Assembly: GCA_015178975.1 (NCBI GenBank)
Contig: WHVD01000204.1
Span: forward strand, 1 to 64,000
DNA length: 64,000 bases
Direction: 5' to 3'
DNA from: Hysterangium stoloniferum
Taxonomy: Eukaryota > Basidiomycota > Agaricomycetes > Hysterangiales > Hysterangiaceae
Of the stretch, positions 47,013-57,104 are shown in pieces. The notes below the pieces were generated by a model. That model saw only the letters and a program-made list of their open reading frames with translations. It was not told the DNA's origin and searched no databases. Made by a program: the position numbers and the translations under genes. Positions within the stretch are counted from its first letter, which is position 1; each line of letters begins with the position of its first letter.

Positions 47013-48334
47013 TGTAATGTATTCAGGGGATTCTCTTAGATAGCTCAATATATGCTATAGTGTCACAGAGCTTCAACAATAAAACAAGCAAAGGTCCAGT
47101 AATTTAAATACTGATAGATTAATGAGCTGCGCTATGAAGCTTAAACAACTCAAATCAATGCTTATTTTGATTATTGAAAGGTTCAATAGAACTGTGTATG
47201 ACTCTTTTAGCAAATACAAGAACTATTCCTTGAGAATAGGGGCTGGAAGCTGAATATATGCGCAGTAACTTGGCAGAGACTTGATATAAGAGCTTCGGAT
47301 TCTTGTATGCTTATTTGTAACTATTAATAGTTATTTAACAAGGTGTTAAATAATTTATTAATAGAGAAAATAAATTGTATTGGATTATCTGAGTGCTTGT
47401 ACTTGATTAATTCAATAAACTTAGGGCTGGGCCTTGAGTAATCTAGTATTGGCAGGGATTTCAGTAAGGATACTTATATACTTATTAGGTTTATTATCTA
47501 ATTAATAAGCCTAAAGGGTAGCTGTGAGGCTGGGGAACTTAGATGATTAGCTAAGTCCAAGAGTTGCTGACAAAGATTCAAGATGCTGCAAGTGTAGGTG
47601 CTTGCAGTGAGTGTATCAGACTAAGGCTATTATTGTCCTTAGGATGATTAAATAAGCTGGTGCTGTGCTGCAAATGTGTGTGAGATAAGATGATTTTATT
47701 GGAAACTTAGCCCTCCTTATATACATTTTGATAACTCAATGATTAGCTAACTATTTAGTTTATGAGGTCATTAGTGAGATCATAATGACCTCATATTCTA
47801 CTCATTATTTACCCTTTGTTTAACATGTGATTCCCTTCTCTGAGACAAGGGTTCTAACCTCTTGCTTGAACATGAAGGTTCAAGGCCGCGGTCCCGGGAC
47901 GGGAGCAAACGACGAGTCGGCGGAACCTAATAATGACTCGGGTAGTCACGTTCGTGACTTGTGTGACTCGGGTAGTCACATTCGTGACTTGTGTGACTCG
48001 GGTGGTCACATTCGTGACCTTTGTGACATCCCGACACTGGAGGCTTATGTAATAAGTCACATGACTCCAAAAATGCGCAAACTAGGCTGCACAAGGTGCC
48101 GAAAGGTAATAACTAAGTAAATAAAATATAAATAATTAGTTAAAAATTATAATAAATTAACTAAGATATAATAGCATAATATGAGTTCATATATGCTATT
48201 ATTATGCGAAGTTAAAAGGAATAGAGCCTATATTTCACAATAAAAATATAATAAAAATACAATAAATTCGAAAGAATATTAAATAATCCACAGAAAATTA
48301 AGAGGATATTATGATATGATGCTGATACATCACA
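47013..48334 (-). mobile_element. Solo LTR S4 (1.3-kb family), inverted
   Basis: On the plus strand starts TGTAATGTATTCAGG and ends TGATACATCACA, 1322 bp; perfect 5-bp duplication GCTTC (47008-47012 and 48335-48339). It carries a triplicated ~30-bp unit (about 47935-48020) based on GACTCGGGTAGTCACATTCG. Confidence 0.95.
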
Positions 48335-49244
48335 GCTTCACATGGGCGGGATATTGGTTGGGCCGAATGTGTGGCCCTTGAAATGGCCCTCCACTGGCTG
48401 GATCAACTTTCCTACTCGAACACTGAATTTATTATTCATGGGGATAACACTGGTGTTATCGGGGCCTTCCACTGGGGTCGCTCATGCAATTTACAATGCA
48501 GTGATTCCGTCAGGTGGATGACGGCTTCCCTTCTCCCAGCGAATAATACAGTTTCCCCTCTGTATGTAACCTCTACTAACAACTTGGCAGACCCAATATC
48601 CCGTGGCTTTTGCGGTTTACCAGTTGAGACATTATATCCTCATGTTCAGCTCCCGCCAGAGCTAGCCCCTTACCTTTTCTATGTCTAGCTCCATCACTGA
48701 GGCACGTGTACATGCCCGTGCTGCAACATCTGATATGGAGGGAGTTGGGGCCACTTCCTCCTTGCCGCACTCAGTTGTTCACTTCAGACGGCCCCGACGT
48801 TCAACAACTCCCTCCTTGGGTATCTCTCCTTCAATTCTTCAACCTCATGTCCTTGCCAAAAACCGGTTTTTGGCTTGGCTCACGCCTTTTGCACTCACAC
48901 ATCACACACTTCTCTCCACACATTTTCCTCCAGCTCTGATTGCTCAGTGGCGATTAGTCATGTTGTCATCTTTAACAGATGATTCCCTGACCGGCTATGC
49001 TGCTGGCTTGCTTCATTTCACATGTTTTTGTGATGATGCTGACATCTCTGAAATGGACCGAATGCCTGCCTCTGAAGATCTTCTATCTCTTTTTGTTGCA
49101 TCCCAGGGGGCTGGCCTTGTTGGGGGTGGTACCGTCAAAAAGTGGCTGCAAGGACTCCAATTCTGGCATGTCCTCAATGGGGCCCCATGGTTGGGAGGTT
49201 CCTTATTGTCCCAAACCATCAAAGGTGTCACACGTCTTGCCCCA
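48335..49244 (+). mobile_element. DIRS-like RNase H second part and recombinase N-terminal region
   Basis: Encodes EFIIHGDNTGVIGAFHWGRS and NNLADPISRG, typical DIRS RNase H motifs, then from about 48.68 kb an open stretch with a helical region (ENLTAYAAGLLHF-like, DDSLTGYAAGLLHFTCFCDD) that resembles the core-binding domain of tyrosine recombinases. Interrupted by S5. Confidence 0.7.
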
Positions 49245-50561
49245 TGTAATGTATTCAGGGGATTCTCTTAGATAGCTCAATATATGCTATAGTGTCACAG
49301 AGCTTCAACAACAAAACAAGCAAAGGTCCAGTAATTTAAATACTGATAGATTAATGAGCTGCGCTATTAAGCTTAAACAACTCAAATCAATGCTTATTTT
49401 TATTATTGAAAGGTTCAATAGAACTGTGTATGACTCTTTTAGCAAATAAAAGAACTATTCCTTGAGAATAGGGGCTGGAAGCTGAATATATGCGCAGTAA
49501 CTTGGCAGAAACTTGATATAAGAGCTTCGGATTCTTGTATGCTTATTTGTAACTATTAATAGTTATTTAACAAGGTGTTAAATAATTTATTAATAGAGAA
49601 AATAATTTGTATTGGATTATCTGAGTGCTTGTACTTGATTAATTCAATAAACTTAGGGCTGGGCCTTGAGTAATCTAGTATTGGCAGGGATTTCAGTAAG
49701 GATACTTAGATACTTATTAGGTTTATTATCTAATTAATAAGCCTAAAGGGTAGCTGTGAGGCTGGGGAACTTAGATGATTAGCTAAGTCCAAGAGTTGCT
49801 GACAAAGATTCAAGATGCTGCAAGTGTAGGTGCTTGCAGTTAGTGTATCAGACTAAGGCTATTATTGTCCTTAGGATGATTAGATAAGCTTCTGAGCTGT
49901 GCAGTAAAATGTGAGTGTGATAAGATGATTTTATTGGAAAGTTGGCCCTCCTTATATACATTTTGATAACTCAATGATTAGCTAATTATTTAGTTTATGA
50001 GGTCATTATTTAGATCATAATGACCTCATATTCTACTCATTATTTACCCTTTATTTATCATGTGATTCCCTTCTCTGAGACAAGGGTTCTAAGCTTTGGC
50101 TTGAACATGAAGGTTCAAGGCCGCGGTCCCGGGGACGGAAGCAAACAATGAGTCCGCGGGATCAAATAATGACTCGGGTAGTCACATCCGTGACCTATGT
50201 GACATCCCGACACTGGAGTGTGACTTGCGTGACATCCCGACACTGGAGTGTGACCTGCGTGACATCCCGACACCGGCGGCTTATCTAATAAGTCAGATGA
50301 CTTCAAAAATGCACAAACTAGGCTGCAGCAAGGTAATAACTAAGTAAATAAAATATAAATAATTAGTTAAAAATTATAATAAATTAACTAAGATATAATA
50401 GCATAATATGAGTTCATATATGCTATTATTATGCGAAGTTAAAAGGAATAGAGCCTATATTTCACAATAAAAATATAATAAAAATACAATAAATTCGAGA
50501 AAATATTAATAAATTCAAAGAAAATTAAGAGAAAATTATGAGATAAAGCTGATACCTCACA
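49245..50561 (-). mobile_element. Solo LTR S5 (1.3-kb family), inverted
   Basis: On the plus strand starts TGTAATGTATTCAGG and ends TGATACCTCACA, 1317 bp. Flanks CCCCA (49240-49244) and CACCA (50562-50566) differ at one base. It carries a triplicated ~30-bp unit (about 50190-50280) based on GTGACATCCCGACACTGGA. Confidence 0.9.
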
Positions 50562-51211
50562 CACCAGATTCTGCCTTCTTATCCAAGCGTGAAGCTCTAA
50601 CCATTGCACATGTACGTGCTCTGGCACACTGCTTGGATCTTTTGGATTCCTTTGATGTTGCTGTGTTCGCTGTGGCATGTGTTGCATTTTGGTCTTCCTG
50701 TCACCTGGGTGAACTCACGATCAAGGCACCAGGGTCCTTTGATCCCATCTTCCACATCTCTCGAGGTGCACCTTTTTCTACAGGTGTTACTGCAATGAAT
50801 ATTGCCTTTGCAAAATTCCATATTCCCTGGTCCAAGACTCACCTTCACCAGGGCAATGATATCAATGTCACTGATACAGATGGTGATACCAGTCCCTATC
50901 GTGCCCTTCTTGCACATTTTCAGATCAATCACAGCATGCCACCAGAGGCACCACTTTTTGCATGGAGAACTCCTACTGGCTATGCTCCAATGTGCAAATC
51001 CTGGTTTTTGCAGCGTTGTTGTGAAATTTGGATGCTAGAGGGTCTGCCTTTGCACAAGGGGCATGCTTTTCGCATCAGGGGTACTACCCATCTGCTTCTG
51101 TTGGGCATTGATCCTTTCATTGTAATGTCAGTCAGACGATGGACTTCTTCCTCCTTCTTAACATATTGGTGTCATTGTGATGAGATTCTCGCTTCCTTTG
51201 TTGGTTTGTAG
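50562..51211 (+). mobile_element. DIRS-like tyrosine recombinase catalytic region
   Basis: Encodes WSSCHLGELTI (box I region), then HKGHAFRIRGTTHLLLLG and VMSVRRWTSSSFLTYW, matching the H-x-x-R ... (G/R)RW ... Y layout of tyrosine recombinases. This enzyme, instead of a DDE integrase, inserts DIRS-order elements. Confidence 0.8.
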
Positions 51212-51402
51212 GACCAACAGTCTTTACGATCTGCCATGGCTACTTTCCATACTGCAATGTTACCTTGAGTTCTTCCTTTATTTATTTATTCTCTTATTTC
51301 TATTGACAATAATGGTGTTACATCAATCATGCATCTGCCACCGTCATTCCTGCTATGTTGGGGGAAGTCGGCATGGAAGTAGGAACATGCCGACTGAGTG
51401 GA

Positions 51403-52665
51403 TGGGTATGAAGTGGCATGTTCCTCCATCTCACACTCGGGCTGTTTGTCCGCTGGTGAGTGGACAGACTGTTACGACCGGACAATCCCACCGGACTCCG
51501 GGCACTACCCCATATGCCCCCACACGCTACAAGCACCAATCATCTGTTTATAGGATTTCCCGCCCGGACTCCATTACGTCAAGACTCGTTACGTTCGACT
51601 ATATTACGACACATATCAGTCACCGGACTTCCCCCAAACTCCGTCTCTGTCTATGTCCGTCTTCATCCCACGCGTCAGTCACCGGTCCCCACTTAGAATC
51701 CCGTCACCGCTCTAATCGAGCCCCATTCCCGTTTTAGTCAAATGACCTGTCACGATTTAGGACTCCGCTCCCGCTCTGTTTCCCGTTATGGGTTATGCTT
51801 TGTCATGATTTGGACTCCGCTCCGTTCCGTCCCATTCCTAACACCAAACTTGGTGTTTACATTTCCCGTTTTATGTTTTGTTAGTTTTGTTTCGCCATTA
51901 CTGGATTTGGTATGTTATTCACTCCATGGTCTATATAAACTGGCAGATGTTGTACATACAATCCAGTCAGAAAATTAGCTTAGATTCCCCCCAGTAATCT
52001 AATATATTTTCCGCTCTAAAACCCTACTCTCATCAGACCGCTCGCACTAGTCGGAGCCCACGGGCTCCAGCACATCTATCTCTCTCAACTATCTCGACCC
52101 ACGACCCACGACCTCCAACCTACAACTTACGACTTACGAACCCTGCCCGGACTCCCCGGGATTCCCGTCCACCTGTTTGAAATTGGACAATACGATCTAG
52201 CGAGGGTGCAGCCTATAAGCTGAAGCCAAGTCCTACCGGATATCCCGCGGGTTTCTCCGGAGACCCAGCCTGTGTGTGTATCCTAACACAGACAGTCCCC
52301 CTCCTCCCCCTTCATCCAGTTAAGTCTTCAGTCACTAGCTATAAGTTACAGCATCAATCAGTCAGCTATTCCTACTGAACCCGCTGTGAACAATGAGAGC
52401 CACGGGATCAGAGGGTGCTGACTAAAAGTGAGACAAGGCACCTACTTCAGAGAACACACTACCACTCATCTGCTTGAATGGAATCCTTACCCTCCCACCC
52501 TCCCTTTAGTGTCTTGATGGAGGAATCCAGAAGTGGCATGTTCTTCCATCTCACACTCGGGCTGTTTGTCTGCTGGTGAGTGGACAGACAGTCCCCCTCC
52601 TCCCCCTTCATCCAGTTAAGTCTTCGGTCGCTAGCTAGCATCGATTAGTCAGCACGGTAAATCCA
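51403..52665. repeat. Direct repeats at the 3' end of the DIRS-like element
   Basis: A segment GTGGCATGTTC-TCCATCTCACACTCGGGCTGTTTGTC-GCTGGTGAGTGGACAGAC, followed by AGTCCCCCTCCTCCCCCTTCATCCAG and a CTAGCTA segment, occurs at 51413-51469 continuing at 52294-52400 (split by the solo LTR 51470-52288), and again at about 52532-52665. Ngaro and other DIRS-order elements have split direct repeats at their 3' end, so these are candidate B1/A2/B2 repeats. No matching A1 copy was found upstream of gag. Confidence 0.5.
51470..52288 (+). mobile_element. Solo LTR of the chromovirus 2 family
   Basis: Starts TGTTACGACCGGAC, ends GTGTATCCTAACA, 819 bp; perfect 5-bp duplication CAGAC (51465-51469 and 52289-52293). 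It matches the LTR at 59429-60645 in reverse. Confidence 0.95.
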
Positions 52666-53037
52666 CCTGTAAATCTCGCTAAGCACTCACTTACCTCCTA
52701 TCTTCCCTGCTCTTACCACTGTAAATCTAGCCCACAGATGGCTATATAAAAATCGAGGAACATGCCGTGCTCTCCCAGAAATGGGACTCATGTAATTTAT
52801 ATTGGTAATTTGAATATGGCAGGGTCTATACATCTTATAAATGATATAACAAAACTCATCGCCTCCCCCCTACCCAATGAAAAAGAACTCGCTAGAAAAA
52901 ATAGTTTTTTGGTGGTGCAAATGGAAATAATAATTTATTTATTTATATATATAAAATAAAATAAATCGCGCTGCGACTTTGTTGGTGGTGCTATCTTACT
53001 ACGACAAAAGAAAGAGAGAGGAGAGTGTGTGTGCGTG
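52666..53037. other. Spacer with AT-rich tract, no gene
   Basis: It ends with an (A/T)-rich tract TTATTTATTTATATATATAAAATAAAATAAAT at about 52935-52967 and then a short GT/GA-rich microsatellite-like stretch at 53010-53045. No coding sense. Confidence 0.4.
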
Positions 53038-53240
53038 CGTGCGAGCGCGGAACCCGCGTGAGCGGCGGTGTAGAAGTGAGTGAGTTGCCAAAAAAAAAAA
53101 GTGCGCGCGGCCACCTACGGCAGGTCCCCTGGAGCCGGGTCCCCGGACGTCGCTGCCGTGCGGCGGGGCGCGGCCGTCGTGCCGGCGCGATGCCTCGATT
53201 TACGGGTCGACGAGATTTACGCCGCGCGACGGGTACAACT
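53038..53240. promoter_or_regulatory. CpG-rich island upstream of gene D
   Basis: A GC-rich, CpG-dense stretch of about 200 bp (for example CGTGCGAGCGCGG and GCCGTCGTGCCGGCGCG) in a window where transposon CpGs decay. It lies 210-420 bp upstream of the gene D start codon and is not present upstream of the other family genes. A regulatory role is inference only. Confidence 0.4.
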
Positions 53241-53453
53241 GACTTCCCTGCTGACATCAGGAAAATAGCCTCCAGCCGTACGTCATTATGGGCCATAGTG
53301 GTGTCTAATAGGGGGCTTCAGCCCGAGTTGTAGAAACACGTAGAACGTACGCAACTACATTCCCCCCTTTGCATATCACGGCAGCATATAGGCGGAGTTG
53401 CGTTGCATATTTGTAAGGCCGCATGAACAACGTACTTGAAACCTACCGCAACT

Positions 53454-54042
53454 ATGCCTTGGCTACCCGAAGTTCTTCGCCAGTTCGAACAGATCCTCCC
53501 CACGCCCTCTGAGACCGACTTCCACGCTCCTTATAACAAGCTCTTGAACCTCCTCTTTCCACCTGACGAATTTACGGTTGTTCCCCAGTACCGACCAGGT
53601 TCATGGGAGTCAGTGGACTTTTTCGTCTTGAACCAAGTCTTCTTCGAAGACAAACCGGTCTTTATTTTGCAGCTGAAGCCACCTGGTCACCTTCCATACG
53701 CTTCTACTCGTGAAGCCGCCGACAAACAGTTCGGATCTCGTATCCCGGATTTTTATGGTCGGTCGTAGTCATTTTATTCAGGCTTGGGTGCTCACTGCCT
53801 TCGACTCTATAGCTGACTGTCCTCTGCCTGTTTCCCACGCGATCAGCGCAATGGGAACTCAGCTCTGCTTTTATAAAGTTTGCAATCGAGTCATTGTACC
53901 TCGTTCCATTCCAGCCCACCCTGATCAGTTGACGGACACGGCACCGCGAGCACGTTGGAGCTGTGATATCCTTCAGGATGAGGGAGAGCAAAGATTTCAA
54001 GCTGTGGTGGACGAGATCAAGCAGTGTTGCGCAGCTCTCTGA
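53454..54042 (+). CDS. Gene D: nuclease-like (PD-(D/E)XK-like) family protein, 177 aa, two exons
   Basis: Exon 1 is 53454-53757, exon 2 is 53813-54042; the 55-nt phase-1 intron has donor GTCGGT, branch-like CTCAC and acceptor CTATAG. An in-frame TTG lies upstream, but the ATG of MPWLPEVLRQF is the conserved start. Motifs: Glu in PSETDFH, helix YNKLLNLLF, TVVPQYRPG, VDFFV (Asp kept), and FILQLK, where the family's E-x-K reads Q-x-K. Exon 2 has MGTQLCFYK and DEGEQRFQAVV. The loss of the Glu suggests a changed or lost nuclease activity. Open throughout; homologue of broken gene C in the other arm, but visibly more diverged than B is from B'. Confidence 0.75.
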
Positions 54043-54674
54043 AATGCTTGGTATACTGATGACCCGTCTGTAAATATGGCCCATAGAGAAACTTTGATGT
54101 GCGGAATTTCATGCGTCACGTATGATGCTTAAGATGCAACAAGTGTTATTGGGTATTGCTACCCTTGATCCAGCGTTCATATATACTATATTTGAGACGA
54201 CGAGATTTGACAATAGAAGTATGAGCATCGCTTGTTGTCGATGTTGTAATCGGCCTTTATCAGAGCAAGCCGAGGTTGAATAAAAGTGAATACGTGAATT
54301 GAGATGATGATGGGGATTAGGTTGAAACACTCACGCGGAAAAAGGGGTAGCCCAAGCAGTACGAAAACGTCGATAGAAAACATACAGGTCTCACAGGTTA
54401 AACACAAGAAGAAATGTACTCGAAATAAAAAAATATTGGAAACTGACCTTGCTGACGCTCCTTGGGGCTGATCCAGATTTGAAGTCTCTGGAGCCGCATG
54501 GGGCCTATGCAACAGTGCAAAAGGTCAGCGTCTATCAAGTTATACCATATTTTGAGTTAATATTGTCTTTTCCGCAGTGGATAAAATTATCTGGATGCAG
54601 TCGCATTCCTTTGAAGTTCTATATAGACCATATATACAGGCGGGTCCACAACATACCACGACATAGCAATAGTT
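54043..54674. other. Spacer between genes D and B' (convergent 3' ends)
   Basis: Mirror of 6796-7417. It contains the conserved hydrophobic frame 54186-54512 (minus, 108 codons). No firm gene. Confidence 0.4.
54186..54512 (-). other. Conserved hydrophobic open frame, mirror copy
   Basis: 108 codons, matching 6948-7268 except for a few substitutions and the last residues. No ATG at the 5' end. Same caveats as the other copy. Confidence 0.2.
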
Positions 54675-55270
54675 TCAGAGAGCGGCACAAGCCTGCTTGA
54701 TCTCACCCACGACAGCTCGAAATCTTTGCTCTCCCTCTTCCTCAAGGATATCACAGTTCCAGCATGCTCGCGGTACCGTGTCCGTCATCAGAACACGGTC
54801 GGCTGGAATGAAGGGAGGCACAACGGGTTCATTGCGAGGCTTTCTATAGAAGCAGAGCTGGGTTCCCATTGCGCTGACAACGTGGAAAACAGGCAGGGGA
54901 CAGTCGGCTATGGAGTCAAGGCAGTGAACATCTAAGCCTGACTAAAATGATATCACTGACCATGGAAATCCCTAATGCGAGAGCGGACTTGTTGATCGGC
55001 GTTTTCACGAGCAATGGGGCATTGAACGTCATCATCTGCCAGCTTTAGCTCCAAAATGAAGACCGGTTTGTCTTTGAACAAGACCTCGTAAAAGAAAAAG
55101 AGCGCTAACTCGTGTGAATATGGCAGGTAATGGGGAACAACCGTAAATTCGGTGTTGGGTGGAAAAAGGGTGTTCAAGAGCTTGTTATAAGCACCGTGGA
55201 AATCAGTCTCAGAAGGCGCCGCGTCAGGAGGGATTTCGAACTGACGAAGGACGTTGGGTGGCCAAGGCAT
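54675..55270 (-). CDS. Gene B': nuclease-like family protein, 180 aa, two exons
   Basis: Exon 1 is 55270-54961, exon 2 is 54907-54675; 53-nt phase-1 intron (54908-54960) with donor GTCAGT and acceptor CCATAG. Nearly identical to gene B: the visible differences cluster after the FILELK motif, where B' reads LADDDVQCP and B reads LEDRVECP, with one codon more. As in B, the Glu of PSETDF and the E-x-K are kept, but the middle Asp is absent (ALFFF). Exon 2 protein is identical to B. Open throughout. Function inferred from motif layout only. Confidence 0.75.
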
Positions 55271-56195
55271 AGTCGTGACAGTCGACGTTTCAGACTAGAC
55301 TCATGTTATAGTCTTTCAAATTTGAAACTCCACCTATGCTCGGCGCAGGTGTATATCCACTGGGTCAGGAACACGTTACCTCTGATGATCGCTTACTAAT
55401 TTTTCCTAAACGCTACTCCCTCCAAATTGTGTTACCACTCTCCAAAAGATTTTAGGATCCGTAGTAGAGCCTTATCTTATATAAACTCCAACAATCTCTA
55501 TTGGATCCTTATATAGTTTAAAATAGGTTAAGGATCCAAAAGGTAGGTGGAGGGTGATCAGGTGTACATAGGATTCTTTAAGCAACAACCATATCATTAA
55601 ATATAAACTCCTTCAATTTTGTATAGTCCAGTGGGATTCTGTATCCCTTTATCTTTCCTGTGACAAGTCACAGGATGATGTGGCTTTTAAGAAAATCCTA
55701 CAGGTATTGGTGTATACATTTACGTATCAGCATATATGTTAATAATAACAAGTCTTCGCATAAACATAGATCGGGATTGGACCGACTGTATGCGCATATA
55801 CTATGGTGCCAAAAGGGGGAACTAACTCCTTTGATTATATATCTCTCCTTTAATGACGCAATTAGCTAGAAACTTCGAGTATCTAAATTTCTCCCCTAAA
55901 GACTCCCCTAAACAATTACAAAGTAAATAAAAGGATACAATATTCGCCATATACCTCAGTGAAACTCATTCACTCACTGAGCCGCATATACAGGTACTAT
56001 AATATATAGTGAAAGTTATTCACTGACTGAGCCGCATATACAGACTCTATCCTTTCGTATTCTTGTATTAAACTTAACAATATATACCGGTCTTGCCTGA
56101 CTATTAGATCCCCCCCCCCACTGTCCGGTGCCTTCCTTGCTATTTCCGAAGCTTCTAGGACTCGATTTTAACAATGGGGACATTGGATATCTCTT
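55271..56195. other. Intergenic, mirror of 5266-6202
   Basis: Carries the mirrored GCGGCTCAGT motifs (about 55975-56045, reverse complement) and the run of ten C at about 56110. No gene supported. Confidence 0.4.
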
Positions 56196-56372
56196 ATGAG
56201 TGGTTATTCGCTGTATTCCGACGAACCGTTGAGGGCTTCTCAGATGGCCCGTCTCATGGTTCTTTTATTTCTGGTTCTTGTGACGACCGTTCTCATGCTA
56301 GAAACGCTGAATGTTCTCCTTGGGCTGTTGTTTACAATCATTATTATTGTAATTTCTCAGAAGATCTGCTAG
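56196..56372 (+). CDS. Candidate small membrane protein, 58 aa (mirror copy)
   Basis: ATG-started 58-residue ORF: MSGYSLYSDEPLRASQ followed by about 40 mostly hydrophobic residues (MVLLFLVLVTTVLMLETL, GLLFTIIIIVISQ). It lacks the 18-bp in-frame duplication of the left copy and differs by a few mainly conservative changes (for example Leu to Phe, Thr to Met). A longer frame overlaps it (56174-56464) but has no mirror in the left arm, which favours this frame. Possible single- or double-pass membrane peptide; family not recognised. Confidence 0.4.
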   Translation: MSGYSLYSDEPLRASQMARLMVLLFLVLVTTVLMLETLNVLLGLLFTIIIIVISQKIC

Positions 56373-57104
56373 TTAAAATCCTCAGAATGTTACATAGTGT
56401 GATGTTTGTGCCTTCTTTACACTCTCAATACATGCAATATGGATACACAGATGTGCACGGTTAAGAGTTGTCACAGACGAGTTCTCATACATTCAAGGAC
56501 CTGTCATCCTACACCGCTTTGGCACCGAAGATTCCAAATTGGATCAGAAGGTTGACGACATACATGCAGATACCTAAGCCTCACACATTATCAATACATT
56601 TCCTTTGCTATGCCACCCTCCAGTCTTTCAGCTCGCTGTGCTAATATATCTTTCTTCAATTGCTCTTTAATGAGCCTGATAGTAAATATTTCTTGGACAC
56701 AGACATGCACACGCACAGCTAAGCCGAAGATTTACCAACGTTATCGAACGTGCCAAGTCACAAAATCTAACACTGTCCTCAGGAAAATCCAGCGGATTGC
56801 GTTGTCCCACAAACATCAAGTGGACCTTTGACAAGAGACCCGGCGGTGGGGTTAATGCGGAGGTAAGGGACTATGCGGAGTTGGTGACATGCGCATTTTT
56901 CATTCCGCCGCAACAAATCGAGAGGCTGTTTTCTAGCGAGAGTGAGTGATGTAGTCATAGTTGCATACATTCAAGTTTTCTGAAGGACACACCTTTGAAT
57001 AAGATAAGACATTCAGGTAACGTCACACGAAATCCTGTAACTGTATATCATTGCGTTTTTATATGGACCATGCGTGCAGGCGGGTCAACAACGTACCAAT
57101 TGTT
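56373..57104. other. Intergenic, mirror of 4339-5070
   Basis: No supported gene; mirrored short frames only. Confidence 0.4.

Larger units (their letters stand above)
41016..51260 (+). mobile_element. Tyrosine-recombinase retroelement (DIRS/Ngaro-like), riddled with solo LTRs
   Basis: Removing four solo LTRs leaves element segments at 41016-42103, 43375-44906, 46888-47012, 48335-49244 and 50562-51260. In order they carry a gag-like ORF, a reverse transcriptase, an RNase H and a tyrosine recombinase, the DIRS-order arrangement; there is no DDE integrase. Each intruder has its own 5-bp duplication, so the DIRS-like element is the oldest layer. Apart from the insertions it looks broken in places. 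End repeats are discussed at 51.4-52.65 kb. Confidence 0.8.

Noticed and set aside
56174-56464. 96-residue ORF overlapping the small membrane ORF
   Set aside because: The mirrored left arm does not keep this frame open, whereas the 58/64-residue frame is kept in both arms.
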